A stretch of DNA of 64,000 bases from Serratia ureilytica (GCF_013375155.1 NZ_JABXOF010000017.1:1-64000); one strand, 5' to 3'; positions 48,413 through 58,301 are shown, counted from the first letter of the stretch. The notes: generated from the sequence alone by a model not told the origin. Program-made: numbers and translations.

Positions 48413-48859
48413 ATGACCGACAACAACATCGCATTGAAGAAGGCCGGCTTAAAAGTCACGCTTCCGCGACTCAAAATCCTGGAAGTACTGCAAAATCCGG
48501 AATGCCATCACGTCAGTGCGGAAGATTTGTACAAAAAACTGATTGATATGGGCGAAGAGATCGGGCTGGCGACGGTTTATCGCGTACTGAACCAGTTTGA
48601 CGATGCGGGCATTGTGACACGTCACAATTTCGAAGGCGGCAAGTCCGTGTTCGAGCTGACCCAACAGCATCACCACGATCACCTGATTTGCCTGGATTGC
48701 GGCAAAGTGATCGAATTCAGCGACGAATCCATCGAAGTGCGCCAGCGTGACATCGCCAAGCAGCACGGCATCAAGCTCACCAACCACAGTCTGTACCTGT
48801 ACGGCCACTGTGAAACCGGTGACTGTCGCGAAGACGAAACGCTGCACGACAAGAAATAA
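48413..48859 (+). CDS. fur: Fur, ferric uptake regulator
   Basis: The 148-residue protein matches E. coli Fur in length. The N-terminal winged helix is GLKVTLPRLKILEVLQ and IGLATVYRVLNQFDDAGIV. Metal ligands lie in HHHDHLICLDCGKVIEFSDESIE, and the CxxxxC motif is in GHCETGDCRED. It represses iron-uptake genes with Fe2+. It follows fldA. Confidence 0.99.
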   Translation: MTDNNIALKKAGLKVTLPRLKILEVLQNPECHHVSAEDLYKKLIDMGEEIGLATVYRVLNQFDDAGIVTRHNFEGGKSVFELTQQHHHDHLICLDCGKVIEFSDESIEVRQRDIAKQHGIKLTNHSLYLYGHCETGDCREDETLHDKK

Positions 48860-48875
48860 GCCCTGACCGGCTATG

Positions 48876-48907
48876 AAAAACCGCCTCATTTTGAGGCGGT
48901 TTTTTTA
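48876..48907 (+). terminator. rho-independent terminator of fur
   Basis: AAAAACCGCCTCA-TTT-TGAGGCGGTTTTTTT is a long stem with T7 on the plus strand, 17 nt after fur. Confidence 0.93.
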
Positions 48908-48925
48908 TGCCCGCCGTACAGCGGG

Positions 48926-48951
48926 AAAAAAATCCCCGGACCAGCCGGGGA
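48926..48951 (-). terminator. terminator of chb
   Basis: On the minus strand TCCCCGG-CTGGT-CCGGGGA is followed by TTTTTTT. It ends the chiP-chiQ-chb transcript, 156 nt after the chb stop, and stands back to back with the fur terminator. Confidence 0.88.
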
Positions 48952-49107
48952 AAATCATGTCATGAAATACCACAATTGCAGCGGCACAGCGACTCCACGT
49001 ACTACTCTCACTACAACGTCCGCCTTGCGCCGACACGCGCGGGCGAACGCATTCCCCCTTCGTTATGATGCGGCCCGCCGCCAAAACTGCGGGCCGCACC
49101 GCCCTTC

Positions 49108-51765
49108 TTAGACCTTCTCGGCGCGGCTGTAGCGTTTGCCGTCCGGGCTGACCGAGCGCACCTGTACTTCGCCGGAAACCGCAGGTTTAGCCTTGGCATC
49201 ATAGCGCTGCCACTGCTTACCGCCGTCGGTGGAGTACTCGATGCCCAACCCCGGCAGCGCGATATTCGCCTCCAGCTTGCCGCCCGCCACGCGAGCGCCC
49301 GGCACCGGCAGACGATAAGCCACGCCGCCTTTGTCCAGCTTGGCCAGTTCACGCTGGCCCAGAATATTGGCGAAGCGCAGCCAATCTTTCTCCAGCGTCT
49401 TGGTATCGACAAAGTGGGTTTCCCCGCCTTTGTATTCGCGGCCGGCGCGATAGTCCTGCTCCCAACCGGCGCGATGCCAGGCGCGCTCCGCCACCGACAG
49501 CGCGCGTGGGAAGATCATGTATTCCATCTGCGGGTCGGTGCGCTGGGTTTCGCTCCACAGCTGAGCGGAAAGTCCATATGCCCCCGGCCACGGCTTGTCG
49601 CTCTTGGCGTTGAAGTGGTTGCCGTCTCGGTCAACCGAGGTTTCCGCGTTCTGCGGCATGTTGTCCGGCGCGAAGCTGAACACCTTGCGCTCGTCGCTGA
49701 AGCGGGTGCCCCAGTAGTAACCGCGCTCGTCCGGGTTCACCTCGTAAGGGAAGTCCATATAGACGTAGTCCGGGTTGGAGACCACCACTTCATACCCTTT
49801 GTTGGCCCAGTCGTTGACGCTGTCGAAACCGCCCCAGTACAGGGTGTCCCAGAAGTTGACCCCCACGCGCGAGGTGGCGAACGCCTTCGAACTCTCGGCG
49901 TCTTTCAGGCCGTCTTGCCAGGCCTGCATTCTGTCGATGCCGTGCGCCTTCACCAGCTTGCTGACCTCTTGGCCGAAGTAGCTCGGCAGGTGCTCCATGT
50001 CGGCCACTTTGCCCTCTTTGATCATCACCTGGCACACCTGAGACTTGGCCCACGGCTTGTCTTCATTGCTCTGGTCAATGATGCCTTTACCCGGTTCCGG
50101 TTTCGCCTTGTCGGTGTAGCCGGCGCCCAGGCGGATGTTTTTCGCTTCGTCGCCGCCAAAGTGCCAGGTCTTAATCGGCTGGCCGGCTTCTTTATGCATC
50201 TGGGCAATCTCGCCAATCACCTTGTCGACAAAGCGCTGGGAGGAATCCAGGCACGGGTTCAGGTAACTCTGACGGTTAAAGAACTGCACGGAGGTGGTAT
50301 TGGAGGTATCGGTCGGATCCACCAGGCGGAACTCGTTGGCCTCCTGCTCTTTGCCGGCGGCATGCAGTTTCTTGTAGCGCGCTTCCATCGAGACCACCGC
50401 CGCGCGGGCGTGCGCCGGCATGTCGATCTCCGGGATCACCTCAATCTGGCGCGCCTGGGCGTATTTGATGATGTCGATGTAGTCATGACGAGTGAAGAAA
50501 CCGCCGTAGACATCCGGCCCCTGGCCGTACTGCGGCAGCAGGCAGGTGGTTTCGCTCAGATCGTGGCAGCGCTGGCCGCCGACTTCCGTCAACTCAGGCA
50601 AGCCGGGAATTTCGATTCGCCAACCTTCGTCATCGCTCAGGTGGAAGTGGAATTTGTTGAGCTTGTAAGCCGCCATCTGATCCAGCAGGCGCAGCACCGC
50701 ATCCTTCTTATGGAAGTTGCGCGCCACGTCGAGGAAAATGCCGCGATACTGGAAGCGCGGCGCATCGCTGGCGTCGAGCGTGGCGATCTTGCCGCTGCCG
50801 TCGGTCGGCACTAACGACAGGATAGACTGCAACCCGTAGAACACCCCGGCCTGATCGAAGCCGATCACCCGCGCCTCTTTCTTGCCGATCTTCAGCTCAT
50901 AAGCGCCCGGCACCGCCATCGCGCCTTTAAACTTGCCCGGCTGGATGTCGGTCTTGATCGGGTAACCGTTGGCCTGAACCGGCACGCCCAGCAGCGCGAA
51001 GCGCTGGTTGACGACATCCGCCGCCGGCTTGACCAACGTGCTCAGATCCGGCGATACCCCTTTGCGCAGATCGGCGTCCTGCTCGTGCACTTTCACCTGC
51101 ATCGGCGTCGGCACAATCTGGCCGCGCAGCGCGCTGGCGGGCAGCGTCTGCAGATCGGCGTTGCTGACAAAACGCGAAGCCGGCGTCATCAAAATATTTT
51201 TGTCGTCCTTGGTGCGCTTCCACTGATCGCCGGTAAACGGCGCCACAAACTGATCCAGATTTTCGGTGTCGGTATTCGCCAGCATTTTCGGCTTGGCGTC
51301 GCCGGAAGTGGCATACCAGCGGGGCAGGAAGTCGTTTCTGAACAGCTGCCAGTATTCGGCGACCACCGGGATTTCCACCGCCTTACCGGCCGGGAAACCG
51401 CTGAATTTGGCGGTCGGCTCCAGCTTGTACAGATCGCCGGTGAGGTGAGCGATCTTGAACTGATCGTTGTCTACCCGCAGAGTCTGGCGCGGGCTGTGGA
51501 AATAAATGATCCAGTCTTTGCCGTCGATCGCCTGCCCGTCGTTGCTCAGAGTGAACAACACCCGGTTGCATGAGGCCCAGTCTGCGCCCAGCGCCGCGCA
51601 ATCCACGCCGTTTTCCCCGGCGCGGTTATCCAGCATTTTCACGTTCAGCTTCAGTTGGCTCAGCTGATCCACCAGCTGTTGATCGGCCATGGCGCTCCCC
51701 ATGCCGCCCAGGAATCCCATCGTTGCCGTCAAGGCGGCCAGTGCGCTCAGTTTGAATGCGTTCAT
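49108..51765 (-). CDS. chb: chitobiase (beta-N-acetylhexosaminidase, GH20)
   Basis: An 885-residue exported enzyme, the length of S. marcescens chitobiase. Signal peptide [20 protein letters not shown] ending at GSAMA (about residue 27). An N-terminal carbohydrate-binding-like domain, an alpha/beta domain, the catalytic TIM barrel and a C-terminal Ig-like domain follow. Codon position confirms the Asp539-Glu540 catalytic pair in [11 protein letters not shown]. It splits chitobiose to GlcNAc in the periplasm. It is the third gene after chiP and chiQ, placed where E. coli has chiQ next to fur. Confidence 0.98.
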   Translation of the reverse strand: MNAFKLSALAALTATMGFLGGMGSAMADQQLVDQLSQLKLNVKMLDNRAGENGVDCAALGADWASCNRVLFTLSNDGQAIDGKDWIIYFHSPRQTLRVDNDQFKIAHLTGDLYKLEPTAKFSGFPAGKAVEIPVVAEYWQLFRNDFLPRWYATSGDAKPKMLANTDTENLDQFVAPFTGDQWKRTKDDKNILMTPASRFVSNADLQTLPASALRGQIVPTPMQVKVHEQDADLRKGVSPDLSTLVKPAADVVNQRFALLGVPVQANGYPIKTDIQPGKFKGAMAVPGAYELKIGKKEARVIGFDQAGVFYGLQSILSLVPTDGSGKIATLDASDAPRFQYRGIFLDVARNFHKKDAVLRLLDQMAAYKLNKFHFHLSDDEGWRIEIPGLPELTEVGGQRCHDLSETTCLLPQYGQGPDVYGGFFTRHDYIDIIKYAQARQIEVIPEIDMPAHARAAVVSMEARYKKLHAAGKEQEANEFRLVDPTDTSNTTSVQFFNRQSYLNPCLDSSQRFVDKVIGEIAQMHKEAGQPIKTWHFGGDEAKNIRLGAGYTDKAKPEPGKGIIDQSNEDKPWAKSQVCQVMIKEGKVADMEHLPSYFGQEVSKLVKAHGIDRMQAWQDGLKDAESSKAFATSRVGVNFWDTLYWGGFDSVNDWANKGYEVVVSNPDYVYMDFPYEVNPDERGYYWGTRFSDERKVFSFAPDNMPQNAETSVDRDGNHFNAKSDKPWPGAYGLSAQLWSETQRTDPQMEYMIFPRALSVAERAWHRAGWEQDYRAGREYKGGETHFVDTKTLEKDWLRFANILGQRELAKLDKGGVAYRLPVPGARVAGGKLEANIALPGLGIEYSTDGGKQWQRYDAKAKPAVSGEVQVRSVSPDGKRYSRAEKV

Positions 51766-51778
51766 CTTCTCGTCCTTC

Positions 51779-52105
51779 TTAATTATTGTTATCGCGAATT
51801 TCTTGCCACAGCTTGCCGCACTTGGCGTCGTAAGCCTGACCGTTACCGCTGTGAACCGCCATAATGCAGTTCTGATAATCCATCACCCGTACCGTTTCCT
51901 GCGCGGCGAACTGCTGGTGCTGTTTCTCTTGTTTCAGCACGTTCAGCACCGCCTTGCACGGCTGCAGACGCTCCGGCGAGCCTTCCGCGGTATTGATGCA
52001 GGCGCTGTAAGCCTGTTTCAACCTGGCGTCTTCCGGCGGCGCGGCGGGTTGCGCACAGGCGCTCAGGGCCGCAGCGGCCGCCAACATCAGCATGATTTTT
52101 TTCAT
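51779..52105 (-). CDS. chiQ: ChiQ, small lipoprotein of the chitoporin operon
   Basis: A 108-residue protein with a lipoprotein signal [17 protein letters not shown] (lipobox LSAC, lipidated Cys17). Conserved Cys residues occur in the mature part ([32 protein letters not shown]), probably two disulfides. It corresponds to E. coli ChiQ (YbfN). It lies between chiP (45-nt gap) and chb (13-nt gap). Role in chitosugar uptake is inferred from the operon. Confidence 0.92.
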   Translation of the reverse strand: MKKIMLMLAAAAALSACAQPAAPPEDARLKQAYSACINTAEGSPERLQPCKAVLNVLKQEKQHQQFAAQETVRVMDYQNCIMAVHSGNGQAYDAKCGKLWQEIRDNNN

Positions 52106-52150
52106 CGTTGAATTCCCTTAACTGCCCCGGCGGCAAGGCCGGGGAACGCA

Positions 52151-53554
52151 TCAGAAGATGGTGAATGGCGCGATGACCATGAACTTGACGTCTTTCTCGT
52201 CCTGGAAGATGTTGCCGTAACCGCCGCCCCAGCTCGGAATGTTGGTGTGGTTGTCATACTGGGTGTAATGCAGCTTGAGCAGCGTGCCCTTGGCGCGCCC
52301 TTCCTGGATGGTGTACATCGCGTCCAGACTCCAGGCGCTCTCTTTCAGGCGCTGGCTCTGATCGTAGATCGGGTTGGTGCTCGGCTTGGCGTCCCACGCG
52401 TAAACGTAAGAGCCGCCGACCGCCATGCCCGGCAGGTTCCAGTTGCTGAGGTCATACATCACGCCGGCATACACCGCTTTTTCGCCGTTGGCGTTAAAGT
52501 CGGAGCGGTTATCCCACCACACGTCCAGGCGACCGTTTGACGAGGCGTAGGTCGGGGTCATACGTTGCAGGAAGAAGCCCTGATTGCCTTCCGCCTTGAC
52601 CATGGTGCCTTCCAGACGCCAGTTGAACTGGCCGGTGGTGTAACCGAAGGTCAACGCCTGCAGCCAGGCCAGGCCGTCATAGATGCTGTTCGGATCGTTC
52701 TTGTTGCTGATGCGGTCTTCCGCGCCATAGAACTGGTAACTGGTGGTCAGCGGGTTGCCCAGCAGATCGAATTTGTAAGACGCCTTGGTGAAGTACTGAT
52801 TCACGTACCCCTGGGCCTGGCCGTAAGCGGCTTCCAGCACCAGATCGTTTTTGAAATCGTACTTGGCGCCCAGCGAGTGCAGGTAGGAGACGCGGGTTTT
52901 CTTGTCGTTCTGACGGAAGTCGTCCATCTCGATATGCCACGGCGCTTTGTATTTGTCGGCCCACATGTAGGAGAAGCTCAACGCGCCGGCATCGCCGTAG
53001 TCGAACTTGGCGCCGGCTTCAGCCCCCTGATAAGTGCCCGGCATAAAGCTCCAGTGCGGCGCCAGCAGGGTTTGGCCGCTCGGCTGAATATAGCCGGCGC
53101 GCGCCCAGACCGGGCCGTATTTGAATTTGGCGGCGGCTTTGTACAGGCTGATACCGCCTTTATCACCGGAGTAGTCTTCGTCGTAGGTACGGTTCTTCGA
53201 GGAGAACGCGATTTCGTTCGGGTGACCGCTGGCGCTGGATTCAGCCAGTTCGATGGCGGTAAAAGTGCCGACATCCAGACCGAACATGTCCCAGGCGTAG
53301 CCCGACGCGAAATCCAGGCTCAGGTTGGCGGTAGAGTGGGACAGGTTGGTGGTGTATTGATTGTAATCCTTGCTGTCCGGATTGAGATCTTTACGGTCAC
53401 GCTCACGTTGCCAGTAATAAATGCCGCCGGTCAGCGTGGAATCCTCGATAAACCCTGCGGCTTTCGCCTCAGGCGCCATGGCAAACCCTGTTCCCAACAG
53501 CGCGCCCGCGACTGCGAGCGCCAGCGTTTTACGCTGAGCACCGTGCGTACCCAT
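52151..53554 (-). CDS. chiP: ChiP, outer-membrane chitoporin
   Basis: A 467-residue OprD-family porin. The signal peptide is [20 protein letters not shown] to about residue 32 (PEAKA). Alternating beta-strand segments and a C-terminal Phe ([12 protein letters not shown]) are typical of outer-membrane barrels. It admits chitooligosaccharides to the periplasm. The ribosome-binding site GAGGAA lies inside a predicted ChiX sRNA pairing site. Confidence 0.96.
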   Translation of the reverse strand: MGTHGAQRKTLALAVAGALLGTGFAMAPEAKAAGFIEDSTLTGGIYYWQRERDRKDLNPDSKDYNQYTTNLSHSTANLSLDFASGYAWDMFGLDVGTFTAIELAESSASGHPNEIAFSSKNRTYDEDYSGDKGGISLYKAAAKFKYGPVWARAGYIQPSGQTLLAPHWSFMPGTYQGAEAGAKFDYGDAGALSFSYMWADKYKAPWHIEMDDFRQNDKKTRVSYLHSLGAKYDFKNDLVLEAAYGQAQGYVNQYFTKASYKFDLLGNPLTTSYQFYGAEDRISNKNDPNSIYDGLAWLQALTFGYTTGQFNWRLEGTMVKAEGNQGFFLQRMTPTYASSNGRLDVWWDNRSDFNANGEKAVYAGVMYDLSNWNLPGMAVGGSYVYAWDAKPSTNPIYDQSQRLKESAWSLDAMYTIQEGRAKGTLLKLHYTQYDNHTNIPSWGGGYGNIFQDEKDVKFMVIAPFTIF

Positions 53555-53556
53555 AT

Positions 53557-53573
53557 TGAAATTCCTCTTTGAC
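53557..53573 (-). promoter_or_regulatory. ChiX sRNA pairing site in the chiP leader
   Basis: The chiP leader reads GTCAAAGAGGAATTTCA on the minus strand. This is the exact complement of the E. coli ChiX seed region UGAAAUUCCUCUUUGAC, as recalled. The site covers the chiP Shine-Dalgarno GAGGAA, so pairing would block translation. The chiX gene itself is not in this window. Confidence 0.75.
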
Positions 53574-53701
53574 TTAACTTAAAAGTTGCAGCCGCCTGTG
53601 TTCACCACTGCCCTGCACGACTGCCAATAAAAAACCCGAACGGGTAAAAAATATTGCCGACGAGATGTTATTCCCACAGCACTAATTGCTACAGACAGAC
53701 T

Positions 53702-53722
53702 ATTTTTCGCGACGCGAATTAT
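53702..53722. promoter_or_regulatory. NagC-like operator, chiP-proximal
   Basis: ATTTTTCGCGACGCGAATTAT is 21 bp with the perfect inner dyad TTCGCG-A-CGCGAA and AT-rich flanks. This is the CG-spaced pattern of NagC sites. It lies about 150 bp upstream of the chiP start. Confidence 0.6.
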
Positions 53723-53933
53723 CAAATGAAAAATGCGGAAGATTTGTCAAAGTATGACAAGGAGCACATATCGGTGATAATTTGTTACGCTGGCATTCAT
53801 GGAAGGTGTCGAATAAAAAATTCAATTAAATCAGAATAAAGACGGATACCAGGTCAACCAGAGACGATTAATGGTTTCAGCCTGACTAAATCCGTCAGTC
53901 AGGAGATAAAATTTGAGAGCGCTCTCTAAATGA

Positions 53934-53957
53934 AATTAATTCGCATCACGAATATAT
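53934..53957. promoter_or_regulatory. NagC-like operator, glnS-proximal
   Basis: AATTAATTCG-CATCA-CGAATATAT-type site with the dyad TTCG-N5-CGAA. Its centre (53946) is 234 bp from the other operator. In E. coli NagC also acts on both ybfM (chiP) and glnS, which makes a paired arrangement plausible. Confidence 0.5.
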
Positions 53958-54076
53958 AAGTAAAGATTAAGACTACTAAGCCCAATTAAGAAAACTTATT
54001 GATTAACGCACCGCAGTTAATTAAACGCAGCCCGGAAAAACGTGGCGGGAATAGATGATTTACTCAATAGCAGGCA

Positions 54077-54102
54077 TAAAAAAGCGCGGCCTGAGCCGCG
54101 CT
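54077..54102 (-). terminator. terminator of glnS
   Basis: On the minus strand AGCGCGGC-TCAG-GCCGCGCT is followed by TTTTTTATG. It lies 29 nt after the glnS stop. Confidence 0.9.
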
Positions 54103-54130
54103 GATACATTAATTTTCGAGGCGATTAAGA

Positions 54131-55795
54131 TTAGCCTTCGATTTTCGCCCAGGTGTCACGCAGACCGACGGTGCGGTTAAACACCAGGTGCTCAGCCGAA
54201 GAGTAATGGCTGTCGGCGCAGAAGTAGCCTTCACGCTCGAACTGATAGGCTTTCTCCGGCTGTGCGGCCGCCAGACTCGGCTCAACGAAACCGTGCTTGA
54301 TCACCAGCGATTCCGGGTTAATGGTGGAGAGGAAGTCCTCCGCCGCGCCCGGGTTAGGCACGCTGAACAGGCGATCGTACAGGCGAATTTCCGCCGGCAG
54401 CGCGTGCGCCGCAGACACCCAGTGGATCACGCCCTTCACCTTGCGGCCGTCGGCAGGATCTTTGCTCAGCGTTTCCGCATCGTAGCTGCAGAAGATGGTG
54501 GTGATCTCGCCGGCTTCATCTTTCTCGACGCGCTCGGCCTTGATCACGTACGCGTTGCGCAGACGCACTTCTTTGCCCAGCACCAGACGCTTGTACTGCT
54601 TGTTGGCTTCTTCGCGGAAGTCGGCGCGATCGATATAGATCTCACGGCTGAACGGCACATCGCGGTTGCCCATTTCCGGCTTGTTCGGGTGGTTAGGCAT
54701 GCTGACCATTTCCACCGCATCGCCCATGTTCTCGATGACGATTTTCACCGGATCCAGCACCGCCATGGCGCGCGGCGCGTTCTCGTTCAGATCGTCGCGG
54801 ATGCAGGATTCCAGCGCCACCATTTCGACGTTGTTGTCTTGCTTGGTTACGCCGATGCGCAGGCAGAACTCGCGGATCGAGGCGGCAGTATAACCGCGGC
54901 GGCGCAGACCGGAGACGGTCGGCATGCGCGGATCATCCCAACCTTCGACGATCTTCTCGGCCACCAGCTGATGCAGCTTGCGCTTCGACATGATGGCGTA
55001 TTCGAGGTTGAGACGCGAAAACTCGTACTGGCGCGGGTGGCAAGGAATGGTGATGTTATCCAGCACCCAATCATACAGACGGCGGTTATCCTGGAATTCC
55101 AGGGTGCACAGCGAATGGGTGATCCCTTCCAGCGCATCGGAAATGCAGTGGGTGAAATCGTACATCGGGTAGATGCACCATTTATTGCCGGTCTGGTGGT
55201 GTTCGGCGAACTTGATGCGGTACAGCACCGGATCGCGCATCACGATAAACGGCGAAGCCATATCGATCTTGGCGCGCAGGCAGGCGGCGCCTTCGGCGAA
55301 TTCGCCGTTGCGCATCTTCTCGAACAGCGCCAGGTTCTCTTCCACGCTGCGACCGCGGTACGGGCTGTCTTTGCCCGGCGCAGTCAGGGTGCCGCGGTAT
55401 TCGCGGATCTGCTCCGGCGACAGTTCGTCGACGTAGGCCAGCCCTTTGCTGATAAGCTCCACCGCGTACTGGTGCAGCTGATCGAAATAGTCTGAGGAGT
55501 AACGAACGTTGCCGCTCCACTCAAAGCCCAGCCACTCCACGTCGTGCTTGATAGACTCGACGAACTCGATGTCTTCTTTCACCGGGTTGGTGTCGTCGAA
55601 ACGCAGGTTGCACTGGCCCTGATAGTCCTTGGCGATGCCGAAGTTCAGGCAGATGGACTTGGCGTGGCCGATATGCAGATAGCCGTTAGGCTCCGGCGGG
55701 AAACGGGTATGTACCGACGTGTGTTTCCCCGACGCCAGATCTTCATCGACGATCTGACGGATAAAATTGGTTGGGCGGGCTTCAGCCTCACTCAT
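54131..55795 (-). CDS. glnS: glutaminyl-tRNA synthetase
   Basis: The chosen ATG gives 554 residues, the E. coli length ([36 protein letters not shown]). GAGGAACAG is upstream; an earlier ATG adds five residues. The class I signatures are [12 protein letters not shown] and IMSKRKL. The anticodon-binding beta-barrels occupy the C-terminal third. It charges tRNA-Gln directly. It stands between nagE and chiP, as in E. coli. Confidence 0.98.
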   Translation of the reverse strand: MSEAEARPTNFIRQIVDEDLASGKHTSVHTRFPPEPNGYLHIGHAKSICLNFGIAKDYQGQCNLRFDDTNPVKEDIEFVESIKHDVEWLGFEWSGNVRYSSDYFDQLHQYAVELISKGLAYVDELSPEQIREYRGTLTAPGKDSPYRGRSVEENLALFEKMRNGEFAEGAACLRAKIDMASPFIVMRDPVLYRIKFAEHHQTGNKWCIYPMYDFTHCISDALEGITHSLCTLEFQDNRRLYDWVLDNITIPCHPRQYEFSRLNLEYAIMSKRKLHQLVAEKIVEGWDDPRMPTVSGLRRRGYTAASIREFCLRIGVTKQDNNVEMVALESCIRDDLNENAPRAMAVLDPVKIVIENMGDAVEMVSMPNHPNKPEMGNRDVPFSREIYIDRADFREEANKQYKRLVLGKEVRLRNAYVIKAERVEKDEAGEITTIFCSYDAETLSKDPADGRKVKGVIHWVSAAHALPAEIRLYDRLFSVPNPGAAEDFLSTINPESLVIKHGFVEPSLAAAQPEKAYQFEREGYFCADSHYSSAEHLVFNRTVGLRDTWAKIEG

Positions 55796-55937
55796 TTCAC
55801 TGTTCCTCAATGCAAAGCGCTACACATAACCGCCTATGATCCAACAAGCCACGTCTGGAAACAACCGTTTGTTTCATGAAAAATGCGGCGCGTTGCACCA
55901 TCGGCGCGCAGCGCACCGCCGTAGGGCGAAACGGGAT

Positions 55938-55972
55938 AAAAAAAGCGGGAAGAGATCGCTCTCTTCCCGCCA
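55938..55972 (-). terminator. terminator of nagE
   Basis: On the minus strand GCGGGAAGAGA-GCGA-TCTCTTCCCGC forms an 11-bp perfect stem followed by TTTTTTT. It lies 65 nt after the nagE stop. Confidence 0.92.
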
Positions 55973-56035
55973 AGTCGGGGCAAACTCCGCCATGATGCGT
56001 GTTAGGCCCCAGGCACTACTCAGGTAAAAACAGCC

Positions 56036-58072
56036 TTATTTCTGGATCTCATACAGCTTGGTCTGACCGGCGACCACAGAGCCGCTGGCCAGCGCCGCCA
56101 GGCCGGCGTACTCGTCAGAGTTGCTGACCACCACCGGGCTTATCATCGAACGCGCATTGGCATTCAGGTAATCCAGATCCAGTTCCAGAATCGGTTGACC
56201 GGCTTTCACTTCCGCGCCCTCTTCCACCAGGCGTTTGAAGCCCTGGCCTTCCAGCGCGACGGTGTCGATCCCCATGTGCACCACGATCTCGGCGCCCTTG
56301 TCGGTTTCCAGGCAGAATGCGTGGTTGGTATTGAAGATTTTCACCACGGTGCCGTCAGCCGGCGCCACCACGATCTTGTCGGTCGGGCGAATCGCCAGGC
56401 CGTCGCCTACCGCCTTGCTGGCGAAGGCTTCGTCCGGCACCTGATCGAGCGCCACCACTTCGCCGGTCACCGGCGCCAGCAGCGTTTCAAACGCGGCTTT
56501 CGGCGCGTTCGGCACCGCCTGCGGTTTGGCTTCCGCGGCAGGCGCCGCCGCCGGGGCCGCCGCTGCCGCGACCGGTCCGGCTGCAATCACGTTGCGCATT
56601 GCGCTGGCGATAAGTTCGGCACGGGTGCCGACGATCACTTGCACGCTCTGCTTGTTCAGGCGGATAACGCCCGACGCGCCGAGGCGTTTCGCCAATGCGT
56701 CGTTCACCAGCGCGGAGTCTTTCACGTTCAAACGCAGGCGGGTGATGCAGGCGTCGATGCCGGTCAGGTTGTCGGAACCGCCGATCGCACCGACGTAACG
56801 ACGAGCCAGGGTGGTGGTTTCGTTCTCGTCTTTACCGGCGTTGCTGTCGACGTTGACGTCGTAGCCGTCGGTTTCGTCACCAGCAACCGCCAGCTCGCGG
56901 CCCGGAGTCATCAGGTTGAATTTTTTGATGGTGAAGCGGAACACCACGTAGTAGATGACGAAGAACACCAGGCCTTGCGGGATCAGCATGTACCAGTGGG
57001 TCGCCAGCGGGTTGCGAGACGACAGCACCATATCCACCAGGCCGGCGCTGAAGCCGAAACCGGCGATCCAATGCATGCTGGCGGCGATGAACACCGAGAT
57101 ACCGGTCAGCACGGCGTGGATCACGTACAGCACCGGCGCCACGAACATGAAGGAGAATTCCAGCGGTTCGGTAATACCGGTAAAGAAGGCGGCGAAAGCG
57201 GCCGCCAGCATGATGCCCGCCACTTTGGCTTTGTTCTCAGGACGCGCGCAGTGGTAAATGGCCAGCGCCGCCCCCGGCAGACCGAACATCATGATCGGGA
57301 AGAAGCCCGCCTGATAACGGCCGGTGATGCCGACAACCGCTTTACCGGCTTCGATCGACTGCTGGCCGCCAAGGAAGTTAGGAATATCGTTGATGCCGGC
57401 CACGTCGAACCAGAACACCGAGTTCAGCGCGTGGTGCAGGCCGACCGGGATCAGCAGGCGGTTGAAGAAGGCGTAGATGCCCGCGCCGACCGAGCCCATT
57501 TTCTGAATGTGTTCACCGAAGTTCACCAGACCGTTGAAGATCACCGGCCAAATGTACATCAGGATGAAAGCCACCAGGATCATCAGGAAGGAAATGAGGA
57601 TCGGCACCAAACGGCGGCCGCTGAAGAACGACAGCGCCTTGGGCAGCTCGACGCCGCTGAAGCGGTTGTACACTTCGGCGGAGATGATGCCCACCAGAAT
57701 ACCGACGAACTGGTTCTGGATCTTGCCGAACGCGGCGGGCACCTGATCGAGCGGGATCTTCTGAATCATCGACACGGCGGCCGGCGAACAGAGAGTGGTC
57801 AGCACCAGGAAGCCGACGAAGCCGGTCAACGCGGCGGCGCCGTCCTTGTCTTTGGACATGCCGTAGGCCACGCCGATAGCGAACAGCACCGACATGTTGT
57901 CGATGATAGCGGAGCCGGATTTAATGAAGAAAGCGGCGAGCGCGTTGTCGCCGCCCCAACCAACAGGGTCAATCCAGTACCCGACGCCCATCAAGATGGC
58001 GGCGGCGGGCAGCGTGGCGACCGGCACCATCAGCGCCCGTCCCACCTTTTGCAAATAACTAAGAATGTTCAC
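56036..58072 (-). CDS. nagE: PTS N-acetylglucosamine transporter subunit IIABC
   Basis: A 678-residue fused permease. IIC (about 1-385, ten or so membrane helices) is followed by IIB with phosphorylated Cys442 in TGIDACITRLRLNV. An Ala/Pro linker follows, then IIA with His599 in EIVVHMGIDTVALEG. It is about 30 residues longer than E. coli NagE (648); the extra length lies before IIB. It imports and phosphorylates GlcNAc to GlcNAc-6-phosphate. Confidence 0.97.
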   Translation of the reverse strand: MNILSYLQKVGRALMVPVATLPAAAILMGVGYWIDPVGWGGDNALAAFFIKSGSAIIDNMSVLFAIGVAYGMSKDKDGAAALTGFVGFLVLTTLCSPAAVSMIQKIPLDQVPAAFGKIQNQFVGILVGIISAEVYNRFSGVELPKALSFFSGRRLVPILISFLMILVAFILMYIWPVIFNGLVNFGEHIQKMGSVGAGIYAFFNRLLIPVGLHHALNSVFWFDVAGINDIPNFLGGQQSIEAGKAVVGITGRYQAGFFPIMMFGLPGAALAIYHCARPENKAKVAGIMLAAAFAAFFTGITEPLEFSFMFVAPVLYVIHAVLTGISVFIAASMHWIAGFGFSAGLVDMVLSSRNPLATHWYMLIPQGLVFFVIYYVVFRFTIKKFNLMTPGRELAVAGDETDGYDVNVDSNAGKDENETTTLARRYVGAIGGSDNLTGIDACITRLRLNVKDSALVNDALAKRLGASGVIRLNKQSVQVIVGTRAELIASAMRNVIAAGPVAAAAAPAAAPAAEAKPQAVPNAPKAAFETLLAPVTGEVVALDQVPDEAFASKAVGDGLAIRPTDKIVVAPADGTVVKIFNTNHAFCLETDKGAEIVVHMGIDTVALEGQGFKRLVEEGAEVKAGQPILELDLDYLNANARSMISPVVVSNSDEYAGLAALASGSVVAGQTKLYEIQK

Positions 58073-58183
58073 CTTTTCCCCCTATGTTGTCCGCGGACGG
58101 ACCCTATTAGTAGTTTATTTGGAGCTCTCACTACCTTTTTAGAAACAGCGCTTGGCACGTATCACTCATGCCGAGTGTAAAAA

Positions 58184-58208
58184 ATTTATTTTGTATCGCA
58201 AATTAAAA
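58184..58208. promoter_or_regulatory. NagC operator, nagE side
   Basis: ATTTATTTTGTATCGCAAAT with the following TAAAA keeps the NagC layout TTATTTT-N-CGCAAATTAAA. Its centre is near 58196. Confidence 0.7.
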
Positions 58209-58216
58209 CCTCCCTT

Positions 58217-58236
58217 TTTGTGATAAATATCACCAA
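58217..58236. promoter_or_regulatory. CRP site between nagE and nagB
   Basis: TTGTGATAAATATCACCAA contains TGTGA-N6-TCACC, a strong CRP match, lying between the two NagC operators, as in E. coli. Confidence 0.75.
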
Positions 58237-58278
58237 AAAGTAGTCTTCACCTCCCAGATTGCTGGCCATCACACAAAA

Positions 58279-58301
58279 CTTATTTTATCATTCAAAAAAT
58301 C
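58279..58301. promoter_or_regulatory. NagC operator, nagB side
   Basis: CTTATTTTATCATTCAAAAA and following bases match the nagB-proximal NagC site of E. coli, as recalled. Its centre near 58290 is about 94 bp from the nagE-side site, roughly nine helical turns, which fits a NagC repression loop. Confidence 0.75.

Larger units (their letters stand above)
53555..54130. promoter_or_regulatory. 576-bp chiP-glnS intergenic control region
   Basis: No supported gene. AT-rich DNA containing the ChiX target, two NagC-like operators (53702-53722 and 53934-53957), the dyad TTGTCA-N5-TGACAA (53744-53760), the palindrome GAGAGCGCTCTC (53915-53926) and the glnS terminator (54077-54102). Another small dyad, ACCCG-AA-CGGGT, lies near 53633-53644. 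Confidence 0.65.

Noticed and set aside
53654-53839. A 61-codon plus-strand frame in the chiP-glnS gap
   Set aside because: It lies across the operator region, has no ribosome-binding site and resembles nothing I know.
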